A stretch of DNA of 47,928 nucleotides. Origin: Candidatus Taylorbacteria bacterium RIFCSPHIGHO2_01_FULL_46_22b. GTDB taxonomy: Bacteria > Patescibacteriota > Minisyncoccia > Phycocordibacterales > DSPV01. The notes below the pieces were generated by a model. That model worked only from the letters and a program-made list of their open reading frames with translations. It was not told the origin of the DNA and ran no database searches. How positions within the stretch are numbered: position 1 is the stretch's first letter; the number at the start of each line of letters is the position of its first letter. The stretch lies in the NCBI GenBank assembly GCA_001820875.1, contig MHRF01000001.1, positions 56,899 to 104,826 of the forward strand. The letters run 5' to 3'. Shown one piece after another: positions 17,260 to 26,446 of this stretch. The translations under genes were made by a program, and so were the position numbers.

Positions 17260-17832
17260 CTATTTCAGTACTGCAACACCAAACTCTTGTAGCACTTCTT
17301 TCAAAACTTCTATCGGTAAGCCAAGTATATTAGTCTCGCTCCCCTCTATACGCTCAACGAATTTTTTACCGACGCCTTGATACGCATACCCACCTGCCTT
17401 TTCGAGAGACTCGCCGGTTTCTACATACTCATCAATTTCTTTTTCAGAAAAAGACTTAAACCAGATCTTCGTTTCAACCAATTTTGTAATTTCCCTTCCC
17501 GCATGAATAACCGTCAAACCTGAAAGCATTGCATGAACAGATCCACTTAACAATTTCAGCATCTTTCTTGCATTTTCTTTGGTAAGAGGTTTCCCCAGTA
17601 GCTTCCCTTCATACACGACAAAAGTATCAGCGCCAATAACAATGGCCTCTGGATTTTTTTGAGCAACATCTTGTGCCTTTCCTCTAGACAAATGTGTAGC
17701 AAGTTCATGTGGCAGAAGAGGCAAGGTCATATCTTCTATGTAGTTGCTGGGAAAAACTTCAAATACAAAACCAGCATCTTCCAAGACTTTCCGTCTCCCT
17801 AGAGACTGTGATGCGAGGATTAATTTCTTCAT
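17260..17832 (-). CDS. maf: Maf-like nucleotide pyrophosphatase
   Basis: MKKLILASQSLGRRKVLEDAGFVFEVFPS...IVIGADTFVVYEGKLLGKPLTKENARKML...VETGESLEKAGGYAYQGVG. Confidence 0.93.
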   Translation of the reverse strand: MKKLILASQSLGRRKVLEDAGFVFEVFPSNYIEDMTLPLLPHELATHLSRGKAQDVAQKNPEAIVIGADTFVVYEGKLLGKPLTKENARKMLKLLSGSVHAMLSGLTVIHAGREITKLVETKIWFKSFSEKEIDEYVETGESLEKAGGYAYQGVGKKFVERIEGSETNILGLPIEVLKEVLQEFGVAVLK

Positions 17833-17838
17833 AACGTG

Positions 17839-17911
17839 GGTGCCTACTGGGATTCGAACCCAGACTAGAAGCTCCACAGGCTTCCGTGCTAACCATTACA
17901 CAATAGGCACC
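17839..17911 (-). tRNA. tRNA-His(GTG)
   Basis: Minus strand GGTGCCTATTGTGTAATGGTTAGCACGGAAGCCTGTGGAGCTTCTAGTCTGGGTTCGAATCCCAGTAGGCACC; G-1:C73, loop CTGTGGA. Confidence 0.93.
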
Positions 17912-17969
17912 ATGTCGTGAACCAACAAGTACAAATTACACTAAAAAAGCTGAAATCGCCACTGGCGTC

Positions 17970-18527
17970 TCACTCATACTTCGGCGGTTCTTCAACAACA
18001 CCTGCTTTGAAATTCGCGAATCGTGCAAGTGCGTAACAAAGACTCGAAAGCCGGTTGAGATATGCTCTGGTGTGTTCGCCGATAGAAATCTCCCCTGCCT
18101 CAATCGCGCGAATCACGGTACGCTCGGCGCGGCGCGCAAATGTTCGCGCTACATCGAAACTTGCTCCCATTTCTGTCCCGCCGGAAATAAAGAAAGTTTT
18201 TATCGGCGGCATCTCCCGCTCAATCTCATCGACAAGCACTTCGATCTCCCCCACTTTGCTCGGTTTTATCGTTTTCTCTGCACCAGCAATCTCGGCCTGC
18301 ACAATAAAAAGATTTCGCTGTGTCAGTGCCAGCATCTCCGCAGCCGTCTTTCCGTCAATTTTCCATTTCAATGCTTTTGCTTTCACCTTACACAAACCCA
18401 AAAACGAATTGAGTTCATCAAGTGTCCCCAGAGCTTCCGTGGTGCATGACGCTTTAGAAACCCGCTCACCGGATTTTTGTTTGAGCGTCTTGGTTGTTCC
18501 TCCATCGCCTTTTCGGGTGTAAAGCAT
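17970..18527 (-). CDS. Cob(I)alamin adenosyltransferase, PduO type
   Basis: MLYTRKGDGGTTKTL...TEALGTLDELNSFLGLCK...FISGGTEMGASFDVARTFARRAERTVI. Confidence 0.9.
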   Translation of the reverse strand: MLYTRKGDGGTTKTLKQKSGERVSKASCTTEALGTLDELNSFLGLCKVKAKALKWKIDGKTAAEMLALTQRNLFIVQAEIAGAEKTIKPSKVGEIEVLVDEIEREMPPIKTFFISGGTEMGASFDVARTFARRAERTVIRAIEAGEISIGEHTRAYLNRLSSLCYALARFANFKAGVVEEPPKYE

Positions 18528-18567
18528 ACCCTAAGCCTACGCCTCTCAAGAAAGGTCGTCCAGCAAA

Positions 18568-18840
18568 CTATCCTTCAATATTGAAACCGGAAAATCCCCC
18601 TGTCGATTCCTTATATTCTGCTTGTATATTTTGGACTTTTGAAAAAAATGACCCTTCTTTTAATTTGCCTAAAAATTCAATCAAAAGAGCAGGATCCCCT
18701 TCAGCAATGACCTCAACTGATCCGTCCTCCAGATTTCGTACAGTGCCGGTAATACCAAGTGTTCGTGCATGTCGCCGTGCGAATGCGCGATAAAAGACAC
18801 CCTGTACGATTCCAAAAGCTTTTGCTTCGAGTCGCTTCAT
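18568..18840 (-). CDS. acyP: Acylphosphatase
   Basis: MKRLEAKAFGIVQGVFYRAFARRHARTLGITGTVRNLEDGSVEVIAEGD. Confidence 0.93.
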   Translation of the reverse strand: MKRLEAKAFGIVQGVFYRAFARRHARTLGITGTVRNLEDGSVEVIAEGDPALLIEFLGKLKEGSFFSKVQNIQAEYKESTGGFSGFNIEG

Positions 18841-18918
18841 AATCAACTTGTATTTAAATAGTATATCTGCTAATTTCTTCAATATATAGTTCCCAACCCT
18901 CAAAGAGAAAGGCTCACT

Positions 18919-19215
18919 ATGAGCAAGGCGAACCGTGACGCAAGACGGTTGACTGAAAAAGCCGACAGGCAAGCGCAAAAAGACCGACAAATGAAAAAAC
19001 CCGATGGCACCAGCGCCTATGCAAAAAAAATCAGAACAAAAGGGCGTTTTGCGTGGATGGGACAGAACGCAGAAGGTGAGGAGCAGCAACCTCCACCACC
19101 GCCAAAGGACTGGACACCCAAGACGTCTTACCAGAGCCCCGCGCTTGTCACTCTGCCATCGGGTCGGAAAGCGTGGATTACCAGCAGTGGTTGTGATCTG
19201 AAATTTGTGGGATGA
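18919..19215 (+). CDS. Hypothetical protein
   Basis: 98-aa ORF MSKANRDARRLTEKADRQAQKDRQ...SGRKAWITSSGCDLKFVG; preceded by agagaaaggctcact. Confidence 0.45.
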   Translation: MSKANRDARRLTEKADRQAQKDRQMKKPDGTSAYAKKIRTKGRFAWMGQNAEGEEQQPPPPPKDWTPKTSYQSPALVTLPSGRKAWITSSGCDLKFVG

Positions 19216-19278
19216 CGATGTCGTCTGCGAAAGATGGAGGTCTCCTCCATCTTTTCTTTTACATGTGGTGCAAGAGAG

Positions 19279-19459
19279 AGGAGAAAGGACTTGGTCACGA
19301 GTTTTTGGTCGACCATCGTCTCCCAAAACTCTCGACCCCGACTCGCCCGTTTTGCCTGCTGGCAAAACATGGCTCCGTCTTTCAAGTCCTCACGCGAGCA
19401 AAGCAATTTGCTCGCTTCCCGCAACAAAATCAAAAACCCCTTTCGGGGTTTCGATTTTG
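19279..19459 (-). repeat. Divergent tRNA-tail structured repeat unit (Leu copy)
   Basis: From the tRNA-Leu 3' end: hairpin acaaaatc...gattttgt, hairpin gcgagcaaa-gcaa-tttgctcgc, inverted T-arm ttcaagtcctc, distal partial direct copy gagaaaggacttgg. Confidence 0.55.
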
Positions 19460-19540
19460 TGCGCGGGAGAGGACTTGAACCTCCACGCCTTGCGGCATAC
19501 GCACCTCAAGCGTACGTGTATACCATTTCACCACCCGCGC
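19460..19540 (-). tRNA. tRNA-Leu(GAG)
   Basis: Minus strand GCGCGGGTGGTGAAATGGTATACACGTACGCTTGAGGTGCGTATGCCGCAAGGCGTGGAGGTTCAAGTCCTCTCCCGCGCA; loop CTTGAGG, long variable arm. Confidence 0.92.
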
Positions 19541-19632
19541 GTCCGGCCATTATGCCAAAAATTGAGGAATGTTCAAGTAAAAGAAAGCCGGACATCGTTC
19601 TGATGGCCGGCGAGCGAGAAAACGTGTAGAAC

Positions 19633-19886
19633 TTACGGGCACACGCATTTGATGTCAAACAGTTCACCGAGCGTGCGAGGCGTCCTGCAGTGAGAACACT
19701 GCACATAGTAGTCCTGCGGACATCGGGCACTATGTCTCCCGATTTTTTTGACTGTGTCTGTGAACACTCGCCGACACATCGGGCAGGTGATATCTATCAC
19801 TTGTCTCCCAGATACATCAGTTCCATCCTTCCAGACGAACTGGCACAACTGACTAAGCAATGCGGACTGGTACACGTGTTGACTCA
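19633..19886 (-). CDS. Small zinc-ribbon-like hypothetical protein
   Basis: ITCPMCRRVF...RCPQDYYVQCSHCRTPRTLGELFDIKCVCP, paired CxxC motifs. Confidence 0.5.
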
Positions 19887-20185
19887 TAGGGATTCTTTCG
19901 TTGAACTGGTTCATTGACGAACTGAAGCAGGAATACAACCACTCGGTTGTATTCGGCAGCGGCCATTTTCTGCCGTTTTCCCCTTTTCCATTGAAATCCT
20001 CTACGAGCAAGATCGAGGAGCGCTGTTTGTTCAGGCCTATTCGGTTTAGTGCGCTTAACAAGCTCGATTACCTTCTGCGCATCAACATCACGACCCATTT
20101 CGACATAGGTCTTGAGCGCTGCGCAGACATCCATCGAAATAACTGATGGGTCATTCGCTAAGTCTGTAAAAGACCTGTCTTGCAT
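19853..20185 (-). CDS. Hypothetical protein
   Basis: MQDRSFTDLANDPSVISMDVCAALKTYVEMGRDVDAQKVIELVKRTKPNRPEQTALLDLARRGFQWKRGKRQ; overlaps the next ORF start. Confidence 0.5.
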   Translation of the reverse strand: MQDRSFTDLANDPSVISMDVCAALKTYVEMGRDVDAQKVIELVKRTKPNRPEQTALLDLARRGFQWKRGKRQKMAAAEYNRVVVFLLQFVNEPVQRKNPYESTRVPVRIA

Positions 20186-20258
20186 GGGTTTCCTTTCTCT
20201 TTCGAGTTCAAAAACTAAAATACCATTAAAAATAACTTGCGTCAAATAACTTTCGAGA

Positions 20259-20296
20259 AAATAACACCGCGCGCCCTCGGGCGCGCGGTGTTATTT
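20259..20296. terminator. Terminator downstream of rplS
   Basis: AAATAACACCGCGCGCCC-TC-GGGCGCGCGGTGTTATTT perfect inverted repeat. Confidence 0.85.
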
Positions 20297-20306
20297 GAAT
20301 TTAAAT

Positions 20307-20774
20307 TTATGAGGATTTGATTGTCTCGACTTCTGCAACTGCTTCCTTATTGACGACTGGGTCTAGTTTTTCCGCTGGCGGTGCTTTTATTACTCGCAAT
20401 TCGCTTTTCATTTTGCGGCGGATTTCTTTCGCTGCTTTCTCGCGAATGTGATAGAGCTTTGCGCGGCGCACGCGTGCGCGGCGGGTAATTTCTATTGTAT
20501 CAATCAGCGGAGTATAGAGCGGAAAAATGCGTTCAACGCCAACACCGTCAACTACGCGCCGGACCGTAAATGTCGAACCTGCTTCAGTGCCGTGTTTGAC
20601 GGCAAGCACCAGTCCTTCAAACGCTTGCAGACGAGTCTTGTCCTTCTCCCCTTTTTCGGCATTCCCTTTATCGACAACTTTCTGCATCACTCGGACGGTA
20701 TCACCCGCGCGAAGACCAAGAAGCTTGCGCGCTTCAATATCAACGGATGAAATTTTGATTGTTGGGGTGGCCAT
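20307..20774 (-). CDS. rplS: 50S ribosomal protein L19
   Basis: [12 protein letters not shown]...[74 protein letters not shown]. Confidence 0.96.
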   Translation of the reverse strand: MATPTIKISSVDIEARKLLGLRAGDTVRVMQKVVDKGNAEKGEKDKTRLQAFEGLVLAVKHGTEAGSTFTVRRVVDGVGVERIFPLYTPLIDTIEITRRARVRRAKLYHIREKAAKEIRRKMKSELRVIKAPPAEKLDPVVNKEAVAEVETIKSS

Positions 20775-21128
20775 ATAAAACAAACTAAGTAGGAGTAATC
20801 TAACATATCCACCTGTATCAGGCAAGAATCCGCCCCAGTCGAGACTGGGGCATGGATGACTTGGCGAGAAATCGCCTAGGGAGCAAATTGGAACGTAAGC
20901 TGGTTGAGTTCTTCCGGTTTGCAACTGGGAATTTCCAACTGTGTCCAGCGCGTGGAAGGAGCGGTCGGTGCGGATGCAAGGACTTGATTCACTCTTCGGA
21001 TGGCTAACGCCATTGTGCACAGAGCAAGAAAGTCTGTCTGTTGTGTTCTCTCGGTTGCTGCAAGCAGCGGTTCAAACATGGTGTTCATAATCTTTTGGTG
21101 TTCGGATCCTACACCCAGACTACCACTT

Positions 21129-21848
21129 TTACTCTGATGTGAGAAGTTTAATCGCGTGTTCAAAATCTGCTGGATATGGCGCGGTTGCGGAAATCTCTTT
21201 TCCTCCTCTTCCTTTAAACGTGATCTTATACGAGTGAAGCGCGGTGCGGGAAAATCCGAGCGCGGGAGCGCGCTTGGCGGCATACAAAGAATCAGAAACC
21301 ACCGGATGATTAACTGCTTTAAAATGCACGCGAATCTGGTGAGTTCTTCCGGTCCGCGGCTGCGCTTCGATAAAACTAAATCCGTCTTTGCGCTTCAATA
21401 CCTTAAACCACGTGATCGCTTCGCGCATCACTCCTTTTGCTCCGCGACCTGCAGACTTCTGACGAAAATCGTTTGCACTGCGGCCGATTGGACGATTAAT
21501 AATTCCCCGATCATCTCTAAGTTCACCGTAGACAAAAGCGCGGTATATCTTGTGCACCTGCCTATCGGCAAATTGCCGTTTCATATACAAAAAAGATTCG
21601 GGGTTTTTTGCAATCACCATCGCGCCGCTCGTCTCGCGATCAAGTCGATGTACAATCCCCGGCCGCGCGATTGCAGTTCCATCTGCCAGCACAATGGGTT
21701 CGCCTACGCTCTCAATTGTAGGGTAATTTTTTACAATCCAATCAACCAGTGTGGGTTCCACCGTCCGCCGATCAGCATGCACCACAAGTCCTGCTGGTTT
21801 GTTGATCACCAGAACATCGTCATCTTCATAGAGCACAACTACTTCCAT
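21129..21848 (-). CDS. RluA-family pseudouridine synthase
   Basis: YEDDDVLVINKPAGLVVHAD, RPGIVHRLDRETSGAMVIAKN, PRTGRTHQIRVHFKAVNHPVVSDSLY. Confidence 0.94.
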   Translation of the reverse strand: MEVVVLYEDDDVLVINKPAGLVVHADRRTVEPTLVDWIVKNYPTIESVGEPIVLADGTAIARPGIVHRLDRETSGAMVIAKNPESFLYMKRQFADRQVHKIYRAFVYGELRDDRGIINRPIGRSANDFRQKSAGRGAKGVMREAITWFKVLKRKDGFSFIEAQPRTGRTHQIRVHFKAVNHPVVSDSLYAAKRAPALGFSRTALHSYKITFKGRGGKEISATAPYPADFEHAIKLLTSE

Positions 21849-22879
21849 AACACATTGCTAACCTCTGCAGAAAGCACCGTCACCGATGAATCGGAAGCGC
21901 GATAGACATAATATGCAGAGACTAAAATAAGAATCATCACGCAAACCGAAGCGACATGGTGTGCACGATGATCATGTCGGACAAAAAGCACTCCGCACAA
22001 TACAATCAGCAAGATCAGACCGATGATAGCGTATACAAGTGCAAGCAATTTGCTCGGACTTGCGACAAATCTATCTATAAATGATGAGTACTGTGTGAGA
22101 GATGATGCCCCAACTGCCGCAATAGTTTCAGGAGAGACATCAATAGCATTAGCATTTTTCACTGCCACAAAACTCTGTGCATCCGTTTCTGATTCTTGTA
22201 TTGCCACAACAGGCACTTCTGCCTCGATTGAAACAATTGAAACTTCAGACTCGGTAACTTCTTCTGCAGGTGGAGAAAATTCAGAAGGAACCGGAAGTAC
22301 TGCAGATGCACTTTGCACCGGAAGCTGGCTGCCAAACATCTGTACGACAAATACTGTTCTGCGCCCGTTGTGTATTCCCTCCGCAGTGGCAATGCCAATT
22401 TCATTAAAATGTCCACTCAAAATATTTGCGCGATGCCCTGGCGAATTCATCCATGCGTCATTGACTGCAGCAGAATCGTCAAAATCAATGGCGAGATTCT
22501 CTCCCGCGTAGAGAAACGGATACCCTGCCTTGGTAAACCAGTGCCACGGAGTAACGCCAGTCGGACTCTCGTGCGCAAAGTATCCGTGCAAAGCCATGTC
22601 TGCGGCTTTCAGACGCGCTGCTTCAGAAAGCAGCGGATTAATTGTCAGCGCTGAAAGTTCATATGATGCACGATCACTGTTTGCAAGATCAACCAAGACG
22701 CTAGGCAAAACGCTTGCAAGAAAATTATTGGTCTTCAGTACGATCCGATATGTCTGTGAAACAAAAAGTGTTCCCAACACAAAAACAAGGAGCGCCAATA
22801 CACCAGTCGCACGCAGAATATGCGGGCGAAAATTATTTTCTTTGTGCGGGATAAGAATTTTCTTCACGAGACGTCTCAT
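21839..22879 (-). CDS. CAP/SCP (YkwD-like) domain membrane protein
   Basis: NPLLSEAARLKAADMALHGYFAHESPTGVTPWHWFTKAGYPFLYAGENLAIDF...VNDAWMNSPGHRANIL. Confidence 0.88.
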   Translation of the reverse strand: MRRLVKKILIPHKENNFRPHILRATGVLALLVFVLGTLFVSQTYRIVLKTNNFLASVLPSVLVDLANSDRASYELSALTINPLLSEAARLKAADMALHGYFAHESPTGVTPWHWFTKAGYPFLYAGENLAIDFDDSAAVNDAWMNSPGHRANILSGHFNEIGIATAEGIHNGRRTVFVVQMFGSQLPVQSASAVLPVPSEFSPPAEEVTESEVSIVSIEAEVPVVAIQESETDAQSFVAVKNANAIDVSPETIAAVGASSLTQYSSFIDRFVASPSKLLALVYAIIGLILLIVLCGVLFVRHDHRAHHVASVCVMILILVSAYYVYRASDSSVTVLSAEVSNVLWK

Positions 22880-23021
22880 GACGAAAATTAAAGCATAAAA
22901 ATAAGGAAAAAACAACCCCTTATGAGCTTGGTGTTCAAAATATGGCTCTAAATCAGAGTAAATTAGTGCTCGTACCCGATTCATCTTCCCAGATGATGAA
23001 GGTTTATTAATAGCGCTTACT

Positions 23022-24662
23022 TCAAGGAGCTTCAGTATTTACAGGAACTTCGGGGACTGTCTCGACAGGCATAACAGTCTCTTCAGGAGAAATACTCACT
23101 TCAGAAACAGGGTGGGCTTCCTCTTGCGACTCTACTGGTGTGTCGACAAAAAGTGCTTCGGGCACATCAACAGGAATAGTGTCCGCTACAAATGTTTCTG
23201 ACAAAACTTCTTGCGTTTCTACCGGCTGTGTGGATTCTGGAATCGGCTCGGGAACACTGGGAGTAGATGAACCAGCCTGATCGACAATAGAATTGTGTTC
23301 GGAGATTATTTCCGTGGGAGTAGAAGTTGCCTGTTCTTCTTCAAGAATCGGCAAAACAACAGGTTCTTCAAATTCCCCGCCGGAAGATACACTCTCCAAA
23401 ATTATTTCAGGAGTTGAAGTAGTGAGAGTGGTTGAAACGTTCTCATCTATTATTTCAACAATCAACACAGCCGGCACGGACAACTCCGCCTCGGAAAGTG
23501 TGTTTGCATATCCTGCGGTTGGGATAGGATCAATGTGCGCGCCCAGACCATCGGGAATACGCGCATACGATTTGTTCGGCGGCACTGGGTCGCAAGTACC
23601 TCCAGAACTTGAAATAGCGTTTGCTGCACCTGCAGTTGGCTCATGTTCGCACACCTCGTGATTTCCATAGATAAACATATCCACCAATACATCTGACGCA
23701 CTGTAGAGCCGAATTTCATCCGCATCGTTATCCAAAATCTCCTTGTTCATATACACCACGAGCCACCCATGTGCGGGGATAGTGGTCGCCCCAAATTGCG
23801 TATTGGCTCCGATGATAGGAACTTTGTTTTCTGGAAGTCCGCTCTCATCCCAAATATAAAATCCGGAAAGATTAACTGCAACCGCACTGTTGTTGTACAA
23901 CTCTACCCACTCCCCTTGCGGTTGAAGACTGAAATCATCCCCAAAATTAATCCCATATGCTTGGCCTTCTGGATTGGGCAAAAATTCATTGATAACAATC
24001 ATGCGAGCGTGAAGCGCAAGGTGTACTCGTTCTTCATCTCGATATCCTTCACCTTCATTTGCTCCATCTCGCCACCCGCGATAAACGAGATCCACATAAC
24101 AAACATCTCCCTGAAAAACCCCGATTGCATCTCCCGACAATGAAAGTGCGAGTGGCCATGCGCCAACAGTTGTCGTCGCGCCAGTTGAAATGGAAAGTAG
24201 CGGCCCACTGTATATAAATGGCGAAGTGGTCGCAGTTGCAATAATCGCATTGCAAAATGCGTTACTCCCCGACTGTTTTTCAGCAGTCACTCGATACCGC
24301 AAATCAAAACTCTCAACTGTCGGAGTCACCACAGGAATAATCACCTTACCTCCTCCTGCTTCAGAGCCAATATAGGCCTCTACAGAGCCATCTGAAGAAA
24401 TTGAGAAGTCGAGCGAACCAGCGGAAAGCACGTTCGCTTTTGATGCATCCTGATCAATAAAATACGAGAGTGTGTGACCGACATTCCCCAAAGAAAGGGT
24501 CAGAAGCGTTGCTACTGCAAACACAAAGAACAGAAGCTTCGCAGGATGTTTTCCGCGAACAATATATGCACCTGCTTTTGAAAAAGGGTGCGGCGCGAAC
24601 ACACCATCTGTCATTCGCTGGCGCACATACACTAAATTATTTTTTTGCTGGACAGATTTCAT
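23022..24662 (-). CDS. Lamin-tail-domain surface protein with N-terminal SipW/TasA-like region
   Basis: MIVINEFLPNPEGQAYGINFGDDFSLQPQGEWVELYNNSAVAVNLSGFYIWDES...; N-terminal SYFIDQDASKANVLSAGSLDFSIS; acidic Thr/Pro/Glu-rich C-terminus. Confidence 0.75.
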   Translation of the reverse strand: MKSVQQKNNLVYVRQRMTDGVFAPHPFSKAGAYIVRGKHPAKLLFFVFAVATLLTLSLGNVGHTLSYFIDQDASKANVLSAGSLDFSISSDGSVEAYIGSEAGGGKVIIPVVTPTVESFDLRYRVTAEKQSGSNAFCNAIIATATTSPFIYSGPLLSISTGATTTVGAWPLALSLSGDAIGVFQGDVCYVDLVYRGWRDGANEGEGYRDEERVHLALHARMIVINEFLPNPEGQAYGINFGDDFSLQPQGEWVELYNNSAVAVNLSGFYIWDESGLPENKVPIIGANTQFGATTIPAHGWLVVYMNKEILDNDADEIRLYSASDVLVDMFIYGNHEVCEHEPTAGAANAISSSGGTCDPVPPNKSYARIPDGLGAHIDPIPTAGYANTLSEAELSVPAVLIVEIIDENVSTTLTTSTPEIILESVSSGGEFEEPVVLPILEEEQATSTPTEIISEHNSIVDQAGSSTPSVPEPIPESTQPVETQEVLSETFVADTIPVDVPEALFVDTPVESQEEAHPVSEVSISPEETVMPVETVPEVPVNTEAP

Positions 24663-25189
24663 AGATCAGTTTCTTTTTTGCGTTTGCGCCGCAGCAACAT
24701 GACCTCGCGGATAATGCGTGTCGACTCATCAAGAATAATGAGACTCGCGGGAATACCAATAAGCAAGGTGAATCCGATCGGCTTGCGGGCAAAATCGAGC
24801 ACAAACCCGAGATACGGAACATCAACAAGCACTTTGCCGATTACATCACTCGCACTGGTTTCAGTCGGATCGGCTTCTTCATTGGCATCTCCTTTGGTTA
24901 GAAAATAAGTCTGCCCGCTTGATTCACGGATAGAAACAATCCGGTGCGTGGTTGGAATCTGTCGGGGAGTATCTTCGCCAAACGTAATCACATCACCGAC
25001 TTTATACAGAGTTTGCGGCTTCACAACCACTACGGAACCAGTCAGTATCGTTGGCTCCATGGAACCTGATTTCACAATCTTGATCTCAATGTTCCCCGTA
25101 ATAGGAAGAAGCGATACGAGAAAAAGTCCTGCCACGCCGACAAGCAACACTACAAACAATCCGTATAAAATTTTTCCGATGATGCTCAT
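24659..25189 (-). CDS. Signal peptidase I, SipW-like
   Basis: VKSGSMEPTILTGSVVVVKPQTLYKVGDVITFGE...TTHRIVSI...FLTKGDANEEADPTE. Confidence 0.88.
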   Translation of the reverse strand: MSIIGKILYGLFVVLLVGVAGLFLVSLLPITGNIEIKIVKSGSMEPTILTGSVVVVKPQTLYKVGDVITFGEDTPRQIPTTHRIVSIRESSGQTYFLTKGDANEEADPTETSASDVIGKVLVDVPYLGFVLDFARKPIGFTLLIGIPASLIILDESTRIIREVMLLRRKRKKETDL

Positions 25190-25192
25190 AAA

Positions 25193-26434
25193 TTATCTTC
25201 GGCCGAATGAAAAGAAATTCCCAAAACTACTAAAACCTTTTTTCTTTGGCACATTGATATTTCCCCAGTACCCTCCCTTATCCTCATCCTTGTCTTTGTA
25301 ATCTTTATCATTGTGTCCATATTGATTGCGGTCATAATCTTTCTCATGATGATTATCATCTTTTGAAAGCGGGCAGTACGCCGTGTTCTTTTCCTCAAAA
25401 TCGTTTTTCAGAGTTTCATAACTCCCTGCCGGATATACTGCGTTGAACATCGAGATCACTTGCGAAGTTGTATAGGGATAATCTACATTCGTATGCGCAG
25501 CATTGAGAAGCGCGGCAACCGTCTGCCGGCCGAGCGCATTCAATCCTCCCCCACCTAAATTCAAGACTTGTAGGAGAGTCTTTCCAGGGAACGCATTCTC
25601 AAAAATGGCTGAAAATAAGGTGTTTTTAGTGTACCCTTTCCAATTACTTGTGTGATTTTTCCAATACCCAAGACTGCATCCGCTGTCATTTCCTGTTTTA
25701 CAATTGAATGATGGATTCGATCCTGACGGGACAGCGCGAATTGAAACGTCCACCGACATCGAGTCGGTTTGTGCCGCGTTGCCCAAGGCACTCCCATCGC
25801 ACGTGATTGCCGCTGTCTCCAAATTCACATTCAAATCTCCCGCGCACCAATACACACCGATATACCGGTCTTGGTTCACCCTGCAGGAAGATCCGTGATT
25901 GATATCCCCGATTGAATACGTCTTGTTGTTGAGTACCTGTATCGCAGACTGTGTTGTGGTGCCAAAGAGAGGTCGTTCACCGATTTCAAATATATTATCG
26001 CCATCATCAACCCATGAGAAAAATTCCATACCGGCGGCAAGTTCCCCGTCCGCATTTCCATTTCCATCAGCAAGCGCTTCCGGTTCATTCTGACCATTGT
26101 CTGCGCTCTGCAAATTCTTGAAATCAACACAGAGCCACGCATCAGACTTTTTCACATGCATACTAATTGTGTTCTCCCCGTAATCCCCCGGCTTGATATC
26201 ATCGAAGTTAAAGAATTTATCAACTGCCGGAACAAGGTTCTTCAATGCCCATGTGCCAGAAGGGCGGGCCACACCGTTGTATGTCGCCTCGCTATCAATT
26301 TTGAGATCAATCCCAGATGTCGCAAATGTTGTTCCCGAATCGACTCCTTGCACCAACGCAGCTGACACAGCAAGCGCGAACACTCCTAGGATAAGGAGTG
26401 TTCGCGCCCCAATTTTTATCAGCGTCGCGTTCAT
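25193..26434 (-). CDS. SipW-dependent/TasA-camelysin-like surface protein
   Basis: N-terminal TM then FATSGIDLKIDSEATYNG; GCSLGYWKNHTSNWKGYTKN. Confidence 0.7.
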   Translation of the reverse strand: MNATLIKIGARTLLILGVFALAVSAALVQGVDSGTTFATSGIDLKIDSEATYNGVARPSGTWALKNLVPAVDKFFNFDDIKPGDYGENTISMHVKKSDAWLCVDFKNLQSADNGQNEPEALADGNGNADGELAAGMEFFSWVDDGDNIFEIGERPLFGTTTQSAIQVLNNKTYSIGDINHGSSCRVNQDRYIGVYWCAGDLNVNLETAAITCDGSALGNAAQTDSMSVDVSIRAVPSGSNPSFNCKTGNDSGCSLGYWKNHTSNWKGYTKNTLFSAIFENAFPGKTLLQVLNLGGGGLNALGRQTVAALLNAAHTNVDYPYTTSQVISMFNAVYPAGSYETLKNDFEEKNTAYCPLSKDDNHHEKDYDRNQYGHNDKDYKDKDEDKGGYWGNINVPKKKGFSSFGNFFSFGRR

Positions 26435-26446
26435 GCGCTCTCTAAA

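Noticed and set aside
20876-21283. 135-aa minus ORF between rplS and the pseudouridine synthase gene
   Set aside because: Its 5' half overlaps the RluA-type gene antisense/out of frame; a shorter internal protein ([17 protein letters not shown]...) is possible but unsupported.
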